The notes beneath the pieces were generated by a model that had not been told where the DNA came from, ran no database searches, and was given only the letters and a program-made list of their open reading frames with translations. This document shows positions 41,901 through 53,900 of a DNA stretch of 64,000 bases, piece by piece. Where the stretch lies: NCBI RefSeq assembly GCF_030373225.1, contig NZ_JAUCZG010000009.1:62001-126000 (forward strand), read 5' to 3'. The DNA comes from Hydrogenophaga sp. (lineage in GTDB: Bacteria > Pseudomonadota > Gammaproteobacteria > Burkholderiales > Burkholderiaceae_C). Both the position numbers and the translations under genes were made by a program. Position 1 is the first letter of the stretch; every line of letters begins with the position of its first letter.

Positions 41901-44900
41901 GTGAGCTTGAACGCGCAGGGGGGCTCCCTGTCGCAGGCTCAAGGCGCACAAATCACGGCAACCGGTCCGGTGGACCTGAGTGCGGCGGGCGACGTGGTGC
42001 TGGCCTCGGTGGCCAGCACCGGCACGCTGGGCGTGACGTCGCGCCTGGGCGCCTTGCTCGATGCCGATGCGGCGGGAGCCGACGACCTGGATCTGCAGGC
42101 TCTGCACATCGCGCTGAACGTGGCCGATGCGGTGGGCCGCGCGGGCCGCGTGCTGGACGTGGCGGCCACCACGCTGCAGGCGCAGGCCGGCCAGGGTGGC
42201 ATTCACCTGGCATCGACGGCTTCGCTTCGCCTGGTGGGCGCGGGCCTGCAGGCAGCCGGGGGCGATATTCGTGTGTCGACCACCGGTCAGGTGATCGAAT
42301 TTGAAGGTGCGTCCCAGACCGGCGCCATGCCTGGCGGCGCGGTCACCGGCGACGGTGAGATCCATCTGGCGGCGGCCGATCGGGTGATCCTCAACGGCGA
42401 GGCGCGCCTGCTGGCGGGTGCCGGCCTGGTGCGCATCGCCGCGGCCAACGGCCTGGAGGCGCGGGCCGGCTTTGCCTTCGGTGGCACGCCGGGCCTGTTG
42501 CAGGTGCTGGGCAACCAGACGCTGCTGGCCGGCCAGACCTACACCTTCCGCCTCGGCGGGGTCGCACCGGCTGCGGTCGATGCCGAGACCGGCCGCATCG
42601 TCGGCCAGTTCGACCGCATGGAAGTGACCGGCCAGCTGACGCTGAGCGGCCGGCTGGCGCTGCACAACGAGGATGGCTTCACACCCGTGCTCGGTGAGGC
42701 GTTCCAGCTGTTGCAGGCCACGTCGATCCTGGGTCGGTTCAACGACGCCAGCGGCCTGTTTGGTCACGACGACGGGAGCAGCTTCCTGCGGGTCGATGCG
42801 GTGGACGGCGAAACCGCCCAGACCGGTCTGCGCCTGGTGGTGGCGCAGCGCCCGGTGGCCGAACTCGGCTTGCTGGGTGCGACCCAGGCCGACAACGACG
42901 CCATTGGTCTGTTCCTCAACCCCGATCACTTCGGTTTTGAGCGCCGCTACGAGGCCGATGTGCGCCTGCGGGTGTCGGACTTCTTCCACCTGGCCGGGCG
43001 GCTGCAGCTGGAGAACGGTCTGAGCGAGGTATCGCTCAGCGACGGCTCGCTGGCCAAGACCCTGGCCTGGCGCCTGGGAGGCACGGGTCTGTCTGCCTTC
43101 GCGGGCCTCAACGGCCCGCAGTTCACCGGCGCCGATGCCAACAACGACGGCGTGCCGGACGACCTCAACCCGCTGGCCACCGGCTTTGCGCTGACGGGTG
43201 TGGATGTGGGCGTGAGCTTCCACCGAGAGCAGGGCAGCGATCGCAGCTGGCTGGGCCTGAAGGCCGGCGCCGAGCAGGGCACGCCGCTGGGTCTGGACAT
43301 CGCAGGTGTGCAGGCACAGGCCTCGAACCTGTCGGTGGCCATCAACCTGGGCAGCGACGGCACGGTGATCGACTTCGCTCCCGCCCCGGCGGCGGTGCGG
43401 CTGGTGGCGGTCGGCGACCAGACGATGGCCATTGACTTCCTGGGAGCCAACGGCACCCAGCTGGTGCTGGCCGGTGACTTCCAGCTGGCCGTGGGGGGCT
43501 TCTTCCACGTGGCCGGCTCCATGGGCTTTCGCACCGCCGACGAGCAGGTGGTGCTGGCCGACGGCAGCAGCGTGAAAACCCGGGTGCTGACGGTGGGCGG
43601 CACCGGCCTGGAGGCCTTTGCCGGTGTCGGCGGGCCTTACAAGCAGGGCACGCAGGTGGTCAACCCTGACGCGATCGGCCTGAGCCTGAGCGGGGTCGAG
43701 TTTGGCCTGGCCTTGCTCTCGGCCCAGCCCGGGCAGCCGGCGGCAGCAGGTCTGAACTGGACCGCGCTGCAGGCGTCGGCCGCCGAGGTGACGGTGGTGG
43801 GCATACCCGATGTGGAGATCGCGGTGCGCAACATCGGCGTGGCGATCAACCTGGTGTCGGGCGTGCCGGCCGGTTTTGATGCCGACCGCAAGGTGATCGA
43901 CTTTGCGGCCCGCAACCTGTCGGTGGTGACCGGCACCGGGCGCAGCCTGGCGCTGTCGATGGACGGCGCACAGGGCCAGCTGGTGCGGGCCACGGGCGAC
44001 GTGACCCTGTCGGTGAGCGAATTTTTCCATGTGGAGGGTTCGCTGGGCTTCGAGAAGTCCTCGACCACCGTGACGCTGGCCGATGGCAGCGAGGTCGAGA
44101 CCGAGGTCTTGACGGTGGGCGGTACCGGCCTGGATGCCTTTGTGGGCATCGGCGGCCCCTACCTGCTGGAGGACGGCAGCGTCAACCCGCAAGCACGCGG
44201 CTTTGGTGTGCGCGAGGTCGAGTTCGGCCTGGCCCTGCTCAGTGCCAAGCCGGGCCAGAAAGACGCGGCTTCGGCTTCGCTGGACGGCCTGAGCTGGACC
44301 GCCCTGCAGGCCAGCGTGGGTGCGATCGACCTGCTGGTGGGCTTGCCCGCCGACCTGGTGCTCAAACCCACCGACCTTTCGGTGACGATCAACCAGGTCA
44401 ACGGCAGCGACGACGAGCGCAAAGTCATCGACTTTGCAGCCATGCCCTTGCAAGTGGTCACCGGCACGGGCAAGTCGCTGCTGCTGGGCGTCGACGGCCA
44501 ACTGGGTGAGGTGGTGCGGGCTGCCGGCCAGTTCGAGATCTCGGTGGGCGGTTTTGTCCACCTCAATGGCAGCGTGGCGATTGAGAAATCGCGCCAGACG
44601 CTGACCCTGGCCAACGACGCCACCATGGTGGCCGACGTGCTCACCTTCGGGGGCACCGGCCTGGACGCGTTTGTGGGTATCAACGGCCCTTACCGCAGCG
44701 GTGCGGACGCCAATCGCGACGGCCTGCCCGACGAGACCAGCGCCAGCGCGCTCGGGCTGACGATGTCGGACGCGGAGTTTGGCCTCGCACTGGCCTGGTC
44801 GCGCGAGGCCTCGGGCCCGGCGGCGGGCCTGCAATGGACCACGCTGGAAGCCAGCGCGGGTGAGGTGGCTTTGGTCGGTGTGCCGTCGGTGACGGCATCG

Positions 44901-47900
44901 GCGAGCCGGATCGAGGTGGCGGTGAACCTGGTGGCCGGCGTGGCCGCCGGCCAGGACGCCGATGCCTGGGTGCTCGATTTTTCCGCGGGAGCGAGCTCGC
45001 TCAAGGTGGCCACCGGCAGCCAGTCCGCTCGCCAGCTCGGCGTGGACGGCAGCGTGGGCGAGTTGCTGCGCGCCTCGGGCGACTTTGAGCTCGGTGTGGC
45101 CGGGTTCTTCAACGTCGGCGGCTCGATGGGCTTCGAGAAGTCCAGCCGCAGCGTGACGCTGGCCGATGCCACGGTGGTCGAGACCGATTACCTGTCGTTT
45201 GGCGGCACCGGTCTGAACGCGTTTGCCGGCCTCAACGGCCCGTACCGCAACGCAGCGGGCGCCATCAACAGCGCAGCCCTGGGCTTCGTGCTGGAAGAGG
45301 TGGAGTTTGGTCTGGCCCTGTTCGCGGCCAAGTCTGGCCAGCCGGGGCTTGAGGGTGTGACCTGGACGGCGCTCGAAGCGAGCGCAGGCAAGGTCGCCTT
45401 TGTGGGCGTCGATGGCCTGACCCTGCAGGCAGAGAACCTGAACGTGGCGATCAACCTGGTCAACGGACTGGGCGCGGGCGCCGTGCGGGCCGATCGGGTG
45501 ATTGACTTCAAGAACGCCGGCACCGCGATCAGCGTGGTCACCGGCCCCGGCAGCAGCCTCGGCTTGGCCATGGACGGAAAGCTCGGCGAGCTGATCCGGG
45601 TCTCGGGCGGGTTCGAGATCAGCGTCGGGGGTTTCTTCCATGTCGGTGGAACGCTCGGCTTCGAGAAGTCCACCCGCGAGGTGGTGCTCGCCGATGGCAC
45701 CTATGTGACGGTGGACGCCCTGACCGTGGGCGGCAGCAATCTGAACGCGTTTGCTGGGCTGAACGGGCCGTACCGCACGGGCGCAGACGTCGATGGCGAC
45801 GGCGTGCCCGACGGCGTGAATGAAGACGCCATGGGCTTCACGCTCGGCGGTGTGGACTTCGCCCTGGCGCTGCTGTCGGCCGTGCCTGGCGACAGCCCGG
45901 CCGCGCTGGCCAGCGCCCGCTGGCTGGCGCTGCAGGCCAGCGCCGCCGAGGTGGCGGTGGTGGGTCTGGACGGGATCACCCTGGCGGCCTCGGGCATCGT
46001 GGTCGACATCAACCTGGTCTCCGGCCTGCAAGCCGGTGAGCAGGCGGCCCAGCGCGTGATCGACTTCCAGCGCAAGAACCTCGGGGTGGTGACCGGAACC
46101 GGCACCTCCATGGCGCTGACGCTGGACGGTGCCGCCGGCCCGCTGGTGCGTGCCTCGGGCTCGTTCGAGCTGGGTGTGGCCGACTACCTGCAGGTCTCGG
46201 GCTCCCTGGGCTTTGCGAAATCGACCCGTGAACTGAAGCTGGCCGACGGCACGTCCGTCACGGTGGATGCGTTGACGGTGGGCGGCACGGGGCTGAGTGC
46301 CTTTGCGGGGGTCAACGGGCCCTACCGCGTCGGTGCCGATGCCAACGGTGACGGCCAGCCGGACGGCATCAACCCCGATGCGGTGGGCTTTGTGCTGGAG
46401 GACATGGCTTTTGGCCTGGCCTTGCTGAGCGACCAGGCCGCACCGTCCCGCCAGTGGACTGCGCTCACCGCCGAGGCCGCACGGGCTGCGGTGGTGGGTG
46501 TCGATGGCATCACGCTGTCGGTGACCTCGCTCGCTGTGGAAATCAACCAGGCTGCCAGCGACGGCAGTGTGCTGGACTTCAAGACCACGCCGCTGGTGAT
46601 CGGCACCGGCAACACCAGCAGCATCCACCTGGCGCTGGACGGCAGCGTCGGGCCGGTGGTGCGTGTGGTGGGCGATGTGGAGATCGCAGTCGGAGACACG
46701 CTGCGCCTGAATGGGCGCATGGGCTTCGAGCAGGGCCGGCAGGACCTCATGCTCAGCGACGGCAGCACGGTGCAGGCCACGGTGCTGCGCGTGAGCGGTG
46801 CGGGCGTGGACGGCTTTGCCGGTTCCGGCAGCGGACTGGGCTTTGCGATCGAGAATCTGAACGTCGGCCTGGTGCTGGCCACGGGCCAGGTGGGCGCAGA
46901 GACACGCAGCTGGCTCAGCCTGGACGGCAGCGCCGCTGCGCTGGGAGTGGTGGGCGCCGAGTCGTTTGGCCTGGTGGCCCAGGGCACCGATGTGCGGTTG
47001 CGGTTGAACCAGGTGTATGGCATCACGTCCGGCGTCGACGAGCAGGGCGGGTCAAGCGGTGTGGTCATCTCCCCACTGAGTGATGCCGCCACCCTGGACT
47101 GGACGGCCCAGGTTCAGCGCTTTGGCAGCCCGGCAACGCCGGTGGCCACCCTGGATTTCAAGGGACAGCTGTTCGAAGCAGCAGGCACGTTCAACCTGGG
47201 GGTCGGCGATGCGCTGACCGCTTCCGGCACGGTGCTGTTGCGCCAGGCCGAGCGCAGCATCACCGTGGGCCAAGAGACCGTGGTGGTCAACACCCTGGTG
47301 GCCGCTGCAAGCGATCTTGAAGCCTTGCTGGATGCCGGCGTGGCCGGTGGCAGCGGTGCGGCGATTGCCTTGAGTGGTGTCGAGCTCGGCTTTGCCCTGT
47401 ACACCGAGGCCAGGCCGGCAGCGGGTCAAACCGCGCGCAGCTGGTCTGCGATGGACGCCAAGGCGGCCAGCGTGGGGGTCGAGGTCGACTTCGGTCTGGC
47501 CGATGTGGCCGGTCTGAACTTCTCGGCCACGCGCATTGGCCTGCAGTTCAACCAGGCCGCCGGTGGTGTGTCGGGCACGACCACCCCGGTCTATGACTGG
47601 GCAAAGGACCCGCTGACCCTGGCGCTGGACGCCAACACCTCGCTGGCGCTGAACTTTGCGGCCAGCCGGGGTGCGTTCTTCTCGCTGGGCGCCGATGTGG
47701 CGATCACGGTGGGCGACTACCTGAGCATCGAGGGCCGGGTCGGCATCGGCAGCGCCTCTGACCAGCGGGTGGTGATGAGCAACGGCATATCCGAACTGAT
47801 GACGTCCGTCACCACCTTCACCGCCGACAGCCTGACGATGCGCGCCGGATACGGCGGCGTGGCGCTGGTGGTCGAAGGTGCCAGCCTGTCCATGGTGATT

Positions 47901-50900
47901 GGCCAGAGCACGGTCGGCCAGAGCTATGTGGCCTTGCAGGCCGGTGCACAAGCCGTGAGCCTGCAGGGTGTTCCCGGCCTGACGGTCAAGGCCGGTGGCC
48001 TGTCCGTGAGCCTGAACACCGCCGACAGCGCCGGTGTGGCCATCGACTTCACCCAGACGCCTGCCACCAGCACCGGTGGCGTGAAGCTGGGCCACAGCGG
48101 CGAGCTGCTGAGTATCGGGGGCGACCTGACGCTGGCGCTGGCCGACCTGTTCGAGATCCAGGGCAGCTTCGGCTTCACGCTCGAAGGCGGTGAGATGCTG
48201 GTGGGTGGCACCGCGTTGCAGCTCACGGTGGAGCTGGGCGGCAAGACGGTGTCTGTTTACGACGGCGAGGTCGGTCTGGTGGTCACAGCCAACGGCGGCT
48301 GGGCGCTGAACGCCTCCGGTCGCACCGTGGTGCCGCTGCTTGAAGGGGTGGACCTGATTGCCGGCCTGGCCATTCGCATCAACCAGAGTGGCCAGTCCAT
48401 CAACCGCAGTGTGCTGGCGGGCAGTGAAACCGTGGTGGTTCAGTTCGCCAACGCTGCCGATGTGGTGGACTTGCAGCTCAGCGACGGTATTGACGTCTCC
48501 ATCGGGGGTGTGCTGGAAAGTGCCCTGATGGGTCTTGCAGCGCCGCTGAGCGAGTTGAAGCTGGGTCTGGAAGCGGCCGCACCGTTGCCTTTCATCGACC
48601 TGCGCCTCGACGAACTGGTGGGCATCTCGCGCCTGCTGGGTGTGGGCGACTACATCCAGGCCTATCTGGATCCCACAACCTACCCGCTGCTGCCCGCGCC
48701 GGCGCTGGCCGGCGGTTTGAAGACCTTGCGCGGTCTGGACGCCTACCTGAAAGCCAACTGGGCGCCGCAGCTGCTGGACGAAGTGTCCAACGAGGCCGGG
48801 GAAGGCCTGTTCTTTGTCTTCGACACCCAGGGCCTGCAGCTGGGCTTCAAGGGAGCGCTGGCGTCGGTGCTGGAGCTCCCTGTCGATTTCTCCGCCGGCT
48901 TCGAGGCCATCGGCCTGACGCTGGACGGCTCGGTGGCGCTCACGGCGGCCGTGTCTGCAGCGGTTGATCTGGAGTTCAAGGTCGACTGGACCGATGGTCT
49001 GAAAGCCAGCTTCGCGCTCAACGAACTGAGTTTTGGCGCCGAGTTGGCAGCCAACGACATCGTCTTTGCTGCCTTGCTCGGTCCGCTGGGTGTGAGCATC
49101 GGCAGCAACGAGCTTGGGGCCGAAAAAGGCAGCTTCTCGGCTGTCCTGGGCGGCACGGCCAGTCTGGTCAACGGGGCATTCAACTTCGCGCTCACCCAGA
49201 ACAACGTCCAGCTTGACCTGCCGGTGTACGCCTCGGTGGCCGGTGTCGAGCTCGGTTCGCTGGATCCGGCCAAGGCCGCCCGCCTCACGGTGGACGGCAG
49301 CCTGTTCGGTGGACCGCCGCTTGAATTTGCCGCGGTCAATTTTGACCAGTTCCTGAGTTTTGGCAGTGTCTCGATCGAACGTCTGATCCTGGCGCTTCCC
49401 GAGTTGCTCGACTACCTGCAGACGGTCGACACCGCCGCCCTGGTGGGCGACTTGCCCTTCATCAAGGACGCACTGGACCAGGTGCTGGATCTGGCGGACC
49501 TGTTTGACCGCGAGGTGATCGGCAAGATCAACTTCAACCGCCCGGTCACCGTGCTGGCTTCGGGCCTGGCCGATGTGACCGAGGGCTCCACCGTCCTGCG
49601 TGCCACGGATGGCACCGTCTTCACCGCCGACATGGTGGGCAAGCTGGTGCGCATTGACGGCAGTCCGCGCACCGTGAGCATCACCGAGGTCAGTGCGTCC
49701 GGCGATTCGCTGGTGCTCTCCAGCGTCTTTGGCGTCACCACCACCGTCCTTCCTTACCAGGTCGAGGCCCCGGTGCAGCGCATCCAGACGGTGCAGGAAT
49801 TCGTCGCAGCGCTCAACGCCTCGGGCGTGCTGGGGGCCGGGCAACTGGCGTCCTGGAACCCGGTCACGGGAGACCTGCGTCTGCCCATCGTGTTCAAGGA
49901 AAAGCTGGTCGGCATCGACACACCGATCGATCTGGGCTTCAACTTCGGCAGTGCCCTGGCGCTGTCCACATCAGCGCGCGGGACCTTCGATCTCGATCTG
50001 AGCGCCGGTGTGGACCTGATCCTCAACCTGGGCCCGACTGGCGTGGCGTTTGCGATCGACCAGCTGCGTCTGGCTGGCGATGTGACGCTCACGGTGGTCG
50101 ACCTCGAAGTCGCCGTTGCCCTGGGCTTCCTGGGCATGACCGCAGGTGGCGCAGGCAGCGGCTCGGGTGTGGGCCTGAGCGCCGGTATCGAGCTGGTGCT
50201 GGACCGCGATCGCGATCCGGCCACCACCGACAGCGCGCGCTACAGCTTCGGGGACCTGCTCACCGGCTCCTTCCTGGGTGACTTCAAATTCGGTGCAAGC
50301 GGCGAAGCCTATGCACGCATCAAGGGCCTGAGCGTCAGCGGTGGTGTCATCGACATTGCGATCGCGCCAGACCTCGAGCTGGGCATCTATGTGCAGAACC
50401 TGCTGGACTTCTCGTCCTTCCAGGTCGTGACCGACCCCGCGTTTGACCTGGATGCCTGGCAGCGGGCCAACCCCACCGGCGTGAACGACGTCATCGCGGT
50501 GCTGCCCGATCTGGGCCGGGCGTTTGACGTCAGCAACCTGGGCTATGCGGTCATCGTCGAAGGCCTGCGCTCGGGCATCGAGGTGGTGACCAATGTGCTG
50601 GGCCAGCAGGCCTTCTACACCCAGGCGCTGCCCATCATCGACCGTTCGCTGAGCGAGTTGCTCGACTTCACCGACACCTTCCTCGCCGGCATCCAGGCCG
50701 CGGGTTCCACCCCGACGGCCTTGTTCCAGCAGGTTGAACTCACGATCGAGGCGGCACTCGGCATCCGCGACCCGGATCTCTTCCGGCTCGCGGTCAACGC
50801 CGACAAGGGCGTGCTCGAGATGAGCCTGAACCTGGGCGCGGCCTACGCGTCGAGCTTCAACGTCAACCTCGACGTGGACAGCCTGCTGGCGCTGGCCGGC

Positions 50901-53900
50901 TTGCCGTCGGACGGCAAGCTGGGCAATCTGGTCAACATCAACGGGGGTGCCCGCATCGACCTGGAAGCCTTTGCCAACCTGGTGCTGGCGGTGGAAATCG
51001 CACTGCCGGGCCGGGACACCAAAGACAAGCCACCGGTGATCGCTATCGGCGAGGCCACCAGGCTGGAGGTCGGCGCGCGTTTCGTGGGCGAAGATCTGGC
51101 CCTCAAGTTCGGCATTGGTGCCTTGGCTGTGGGCGTGGTGGATGGCCACATCGTGTTCGATGCCGATGGCCAGCTCGATGCGCAGGGCGAAACCCCCGAG
51201 GCCGCCCGTCTGGTGCTGGGCTACAAGCAGGGCGACGTCACGGTCGACCTGATCGGCGGTTTCTCGATGGACCTGCCGATGGCGGTGATGCTGGGCGCGC
51301 TCCAGCTGCCGCTGGGCAGCATGAGCTTGCAGACCAACCCGGTGTACGAAGGTGATGGTCTTCGCCAGCTCTTCCTGCATCTGGCCAACGACCCCACCAA
51401 AGGCGCGGACTCGCCCATCCTGTTCGAGTTGCCCGACATCGTCGGCGTGGTTGAAGACGCGGCCGCCGGTGCCGGCAATGTGTTGCTCAACCTCATCAAC
51501 GATCCGTCGCCGCTGCTCGACGGCATCGACATGGGTCTGGGCGTGGTTCAAGACCTGTTCGAAAGCAGTCTGGCCAGCGACATTCCGCTGATTGGCGGCA
51601 AGCTGGTGCAGGCCGGCGGCATGATCGGCGATCTGCGCAGCGGCCTGCTGCTGGATCTGCGCGAAAGCCTGCGCGGCGAAGGCAAGTTGCTGGAAGTGGT
51701 GCAGGGAACGCTGTACCAGACCTTCACCTCACTGCAGATGCTGCAGGACACCAATGGCGATGGTGTGGTCGGCATCGACGACGTCGATGTGGGCCTGTAC
51801 GACGCCAATGGCGTGCGCATCACCGAGTGGAAGCTGGGCATGGAGTTGCCCGACCACGCCGACGCCTTGCAGGTCAATGCCCAGCTGGGTGGACGCCTGA
51901 TTGGCGGCGGCATCGACATCCCGATCGATTTCGACATTCCCGGCATCAACCTCAACATCGATGGCGGCTTTGCGCTGGCTGTGGACTGGTCGTTCGATTT
52001 CGGCTTCGGCCTGTCCGCCAAGGACGGCTTCTACCTGAGCAGCAACGCCGACGGCACGCCGGAGTTCGCCTTCGATGTGGGTCTGTACCTGGACGGCGCG
52101 CCGCTGGACCCCGATGTCACCACGCCGTTTGCCGGCGATGGGCAATTCCTGTTCTTCAAGGCCGAGGTCGAGGACCAGGACACCGATGCGCTCAAGGCCG
52201 GCTTTCAGCCCAGCGGGCTGGCGGGTGGCCTGTACATCGGGCTCAACGGCAACAGCGCCAACCGCCTCACCCTGGGCGGCATCCTGGGCAACCCGACGCA
52301 GGCCTTCGACCTTGACTTTGGTCTGCAGGCCAATGTGCGTCTGGCCACCACGCTGTCGATTGCGGGGGCGAGCATCCTGCCGAAACTCAAGGCCGACATC
52401 GTCTTTGACTGGAACTGGCGTCTGGGCGACAACTTCGCGGCACCCTCGCTCAACGTCGAGTACCTGCGGATGGATCTGAACTCCTTCGTGCTGGACTTCC
52501 TGGCCCCGGTGGCCCAGAAGGTGGCCGACATGCTGGAGCCGATTCGCCCGATTCTCGATGCCTTGTACACCCCCATCGATGGCCTCGATGTGTTGTTGTC
52601 CGATCCCACCCTCAAGGGCGTGATCGACCTGCTGGTCGATGTCATCAACGACATCAATGCCCCCAGGGTTCCGAAAATTCCAACCATCGACTGGTCTTTC
52701 GTGGACGCTGCGCGCACCATGCTGGCCTTGCCGGCCATGCTGGACGGCATTGCCAAGAACGGCGGCGAACTGCTGCTGGGCAGCATCTACGGCATTGGCA
52801 GCCAGAACGTGTCGTTCGAGACCGGCAACCTGCTGGACATGGTCGGACTGGGCAGCGGTGTGAGCAGCACGCCCAGCAGCGAGTTTGCGGCCCTGATCCA
52901 GGAAGTCGAGAACGGGTCCACAGGCGGGAGCAGCAGCATGTCGGCCCGCTCCGGCTTCCGCATGTGGGAATACGTCAGCGACATCGCCAACTGGGCCAAG
53001 ATCCTGAGCGGTGGTGACGCCACCCTGTTCACTTACGAGATGCCGCTGTTGCAGTTCGGCTTCCGCTTTGATGCGGTCATCGCGAGCATTCCCCTGCTGC
53101 CGCTGGTGGGCATTCCCAGCCCGATTCCGGTGCTGGAAATTGGCGCCTTCGGGGGCGTCGCGGCAAAGGTCGATCTCGCGTTCGGCTTTGATACCTTCGG
53201 CATCCGCAAGGCCTTCGAGACGGGCAACGTCCTGCAGGTGGTCGACGGCTTCTTCATCAGCGATGTCAGCCTGCCTGACTTTGTCGGCGGCAAGTTTGTG
53301 CCGGGTACCGGTGGTATCGACAAGAACGAGGTCACGCTGAATTTCGACATCGGCCTGTCGGCCGGTCTGGGCTTCGGTGTCCTGACCCTGGGCCTGAAGG
53401 GTTCCATCGAAGTGGTGGTGGGGATCGACCTCAACGACCCGTCCACCAACACCGTGGTGCGTGACGGCGACGGACAGGTCATTGACGTCATCAACAAGGC
53501 GGACGGCAAGGTGCGGGGCTCCGAGGTCATCTCGATGTTGACCTACCAGGAGCCGGGTCAGATTCCGCTGGGAGCGTTGAACCTGTTCAACTTCTCGGCC
53601 GACCTGTTCGTGCGGGCCAGCGCCTTCGCCAAGATCGGCATCGGCATCTTTTCCAAGACCTTCCAGGTCGATCTGTTCAAGGTGCAGTTGCTCGATCTGG
53701 ATTACCGCTCGCCGAACCCCGAGCCCGTGCTGGGTCGGGTGGAGGGCGGCACGCTGTACCTGAACGCGGGTGCCTCCGCTGGCGAGCGGCGTTTCATCGA
53801 CACCGCCGACCTGGCCGAGCGCTTCGTGCTCAGCGGCAAGGACGGTATCGTCGATGTCGAGTTCAACGGCATGTACCACCAGCGCTACAGAGGCGTCACC

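Noticed and set aside
41880..46628. Long minus-strand open frames opposite the giant gene (for example 1582 codons here, others over 1100 codons)
   Set aside because: They are antisense shadows caused by GC-rich third positions and repeated codons; they have His/Gln/Arg-rich nonsense composition, no ribosome-binding sites and no recognisable domains.
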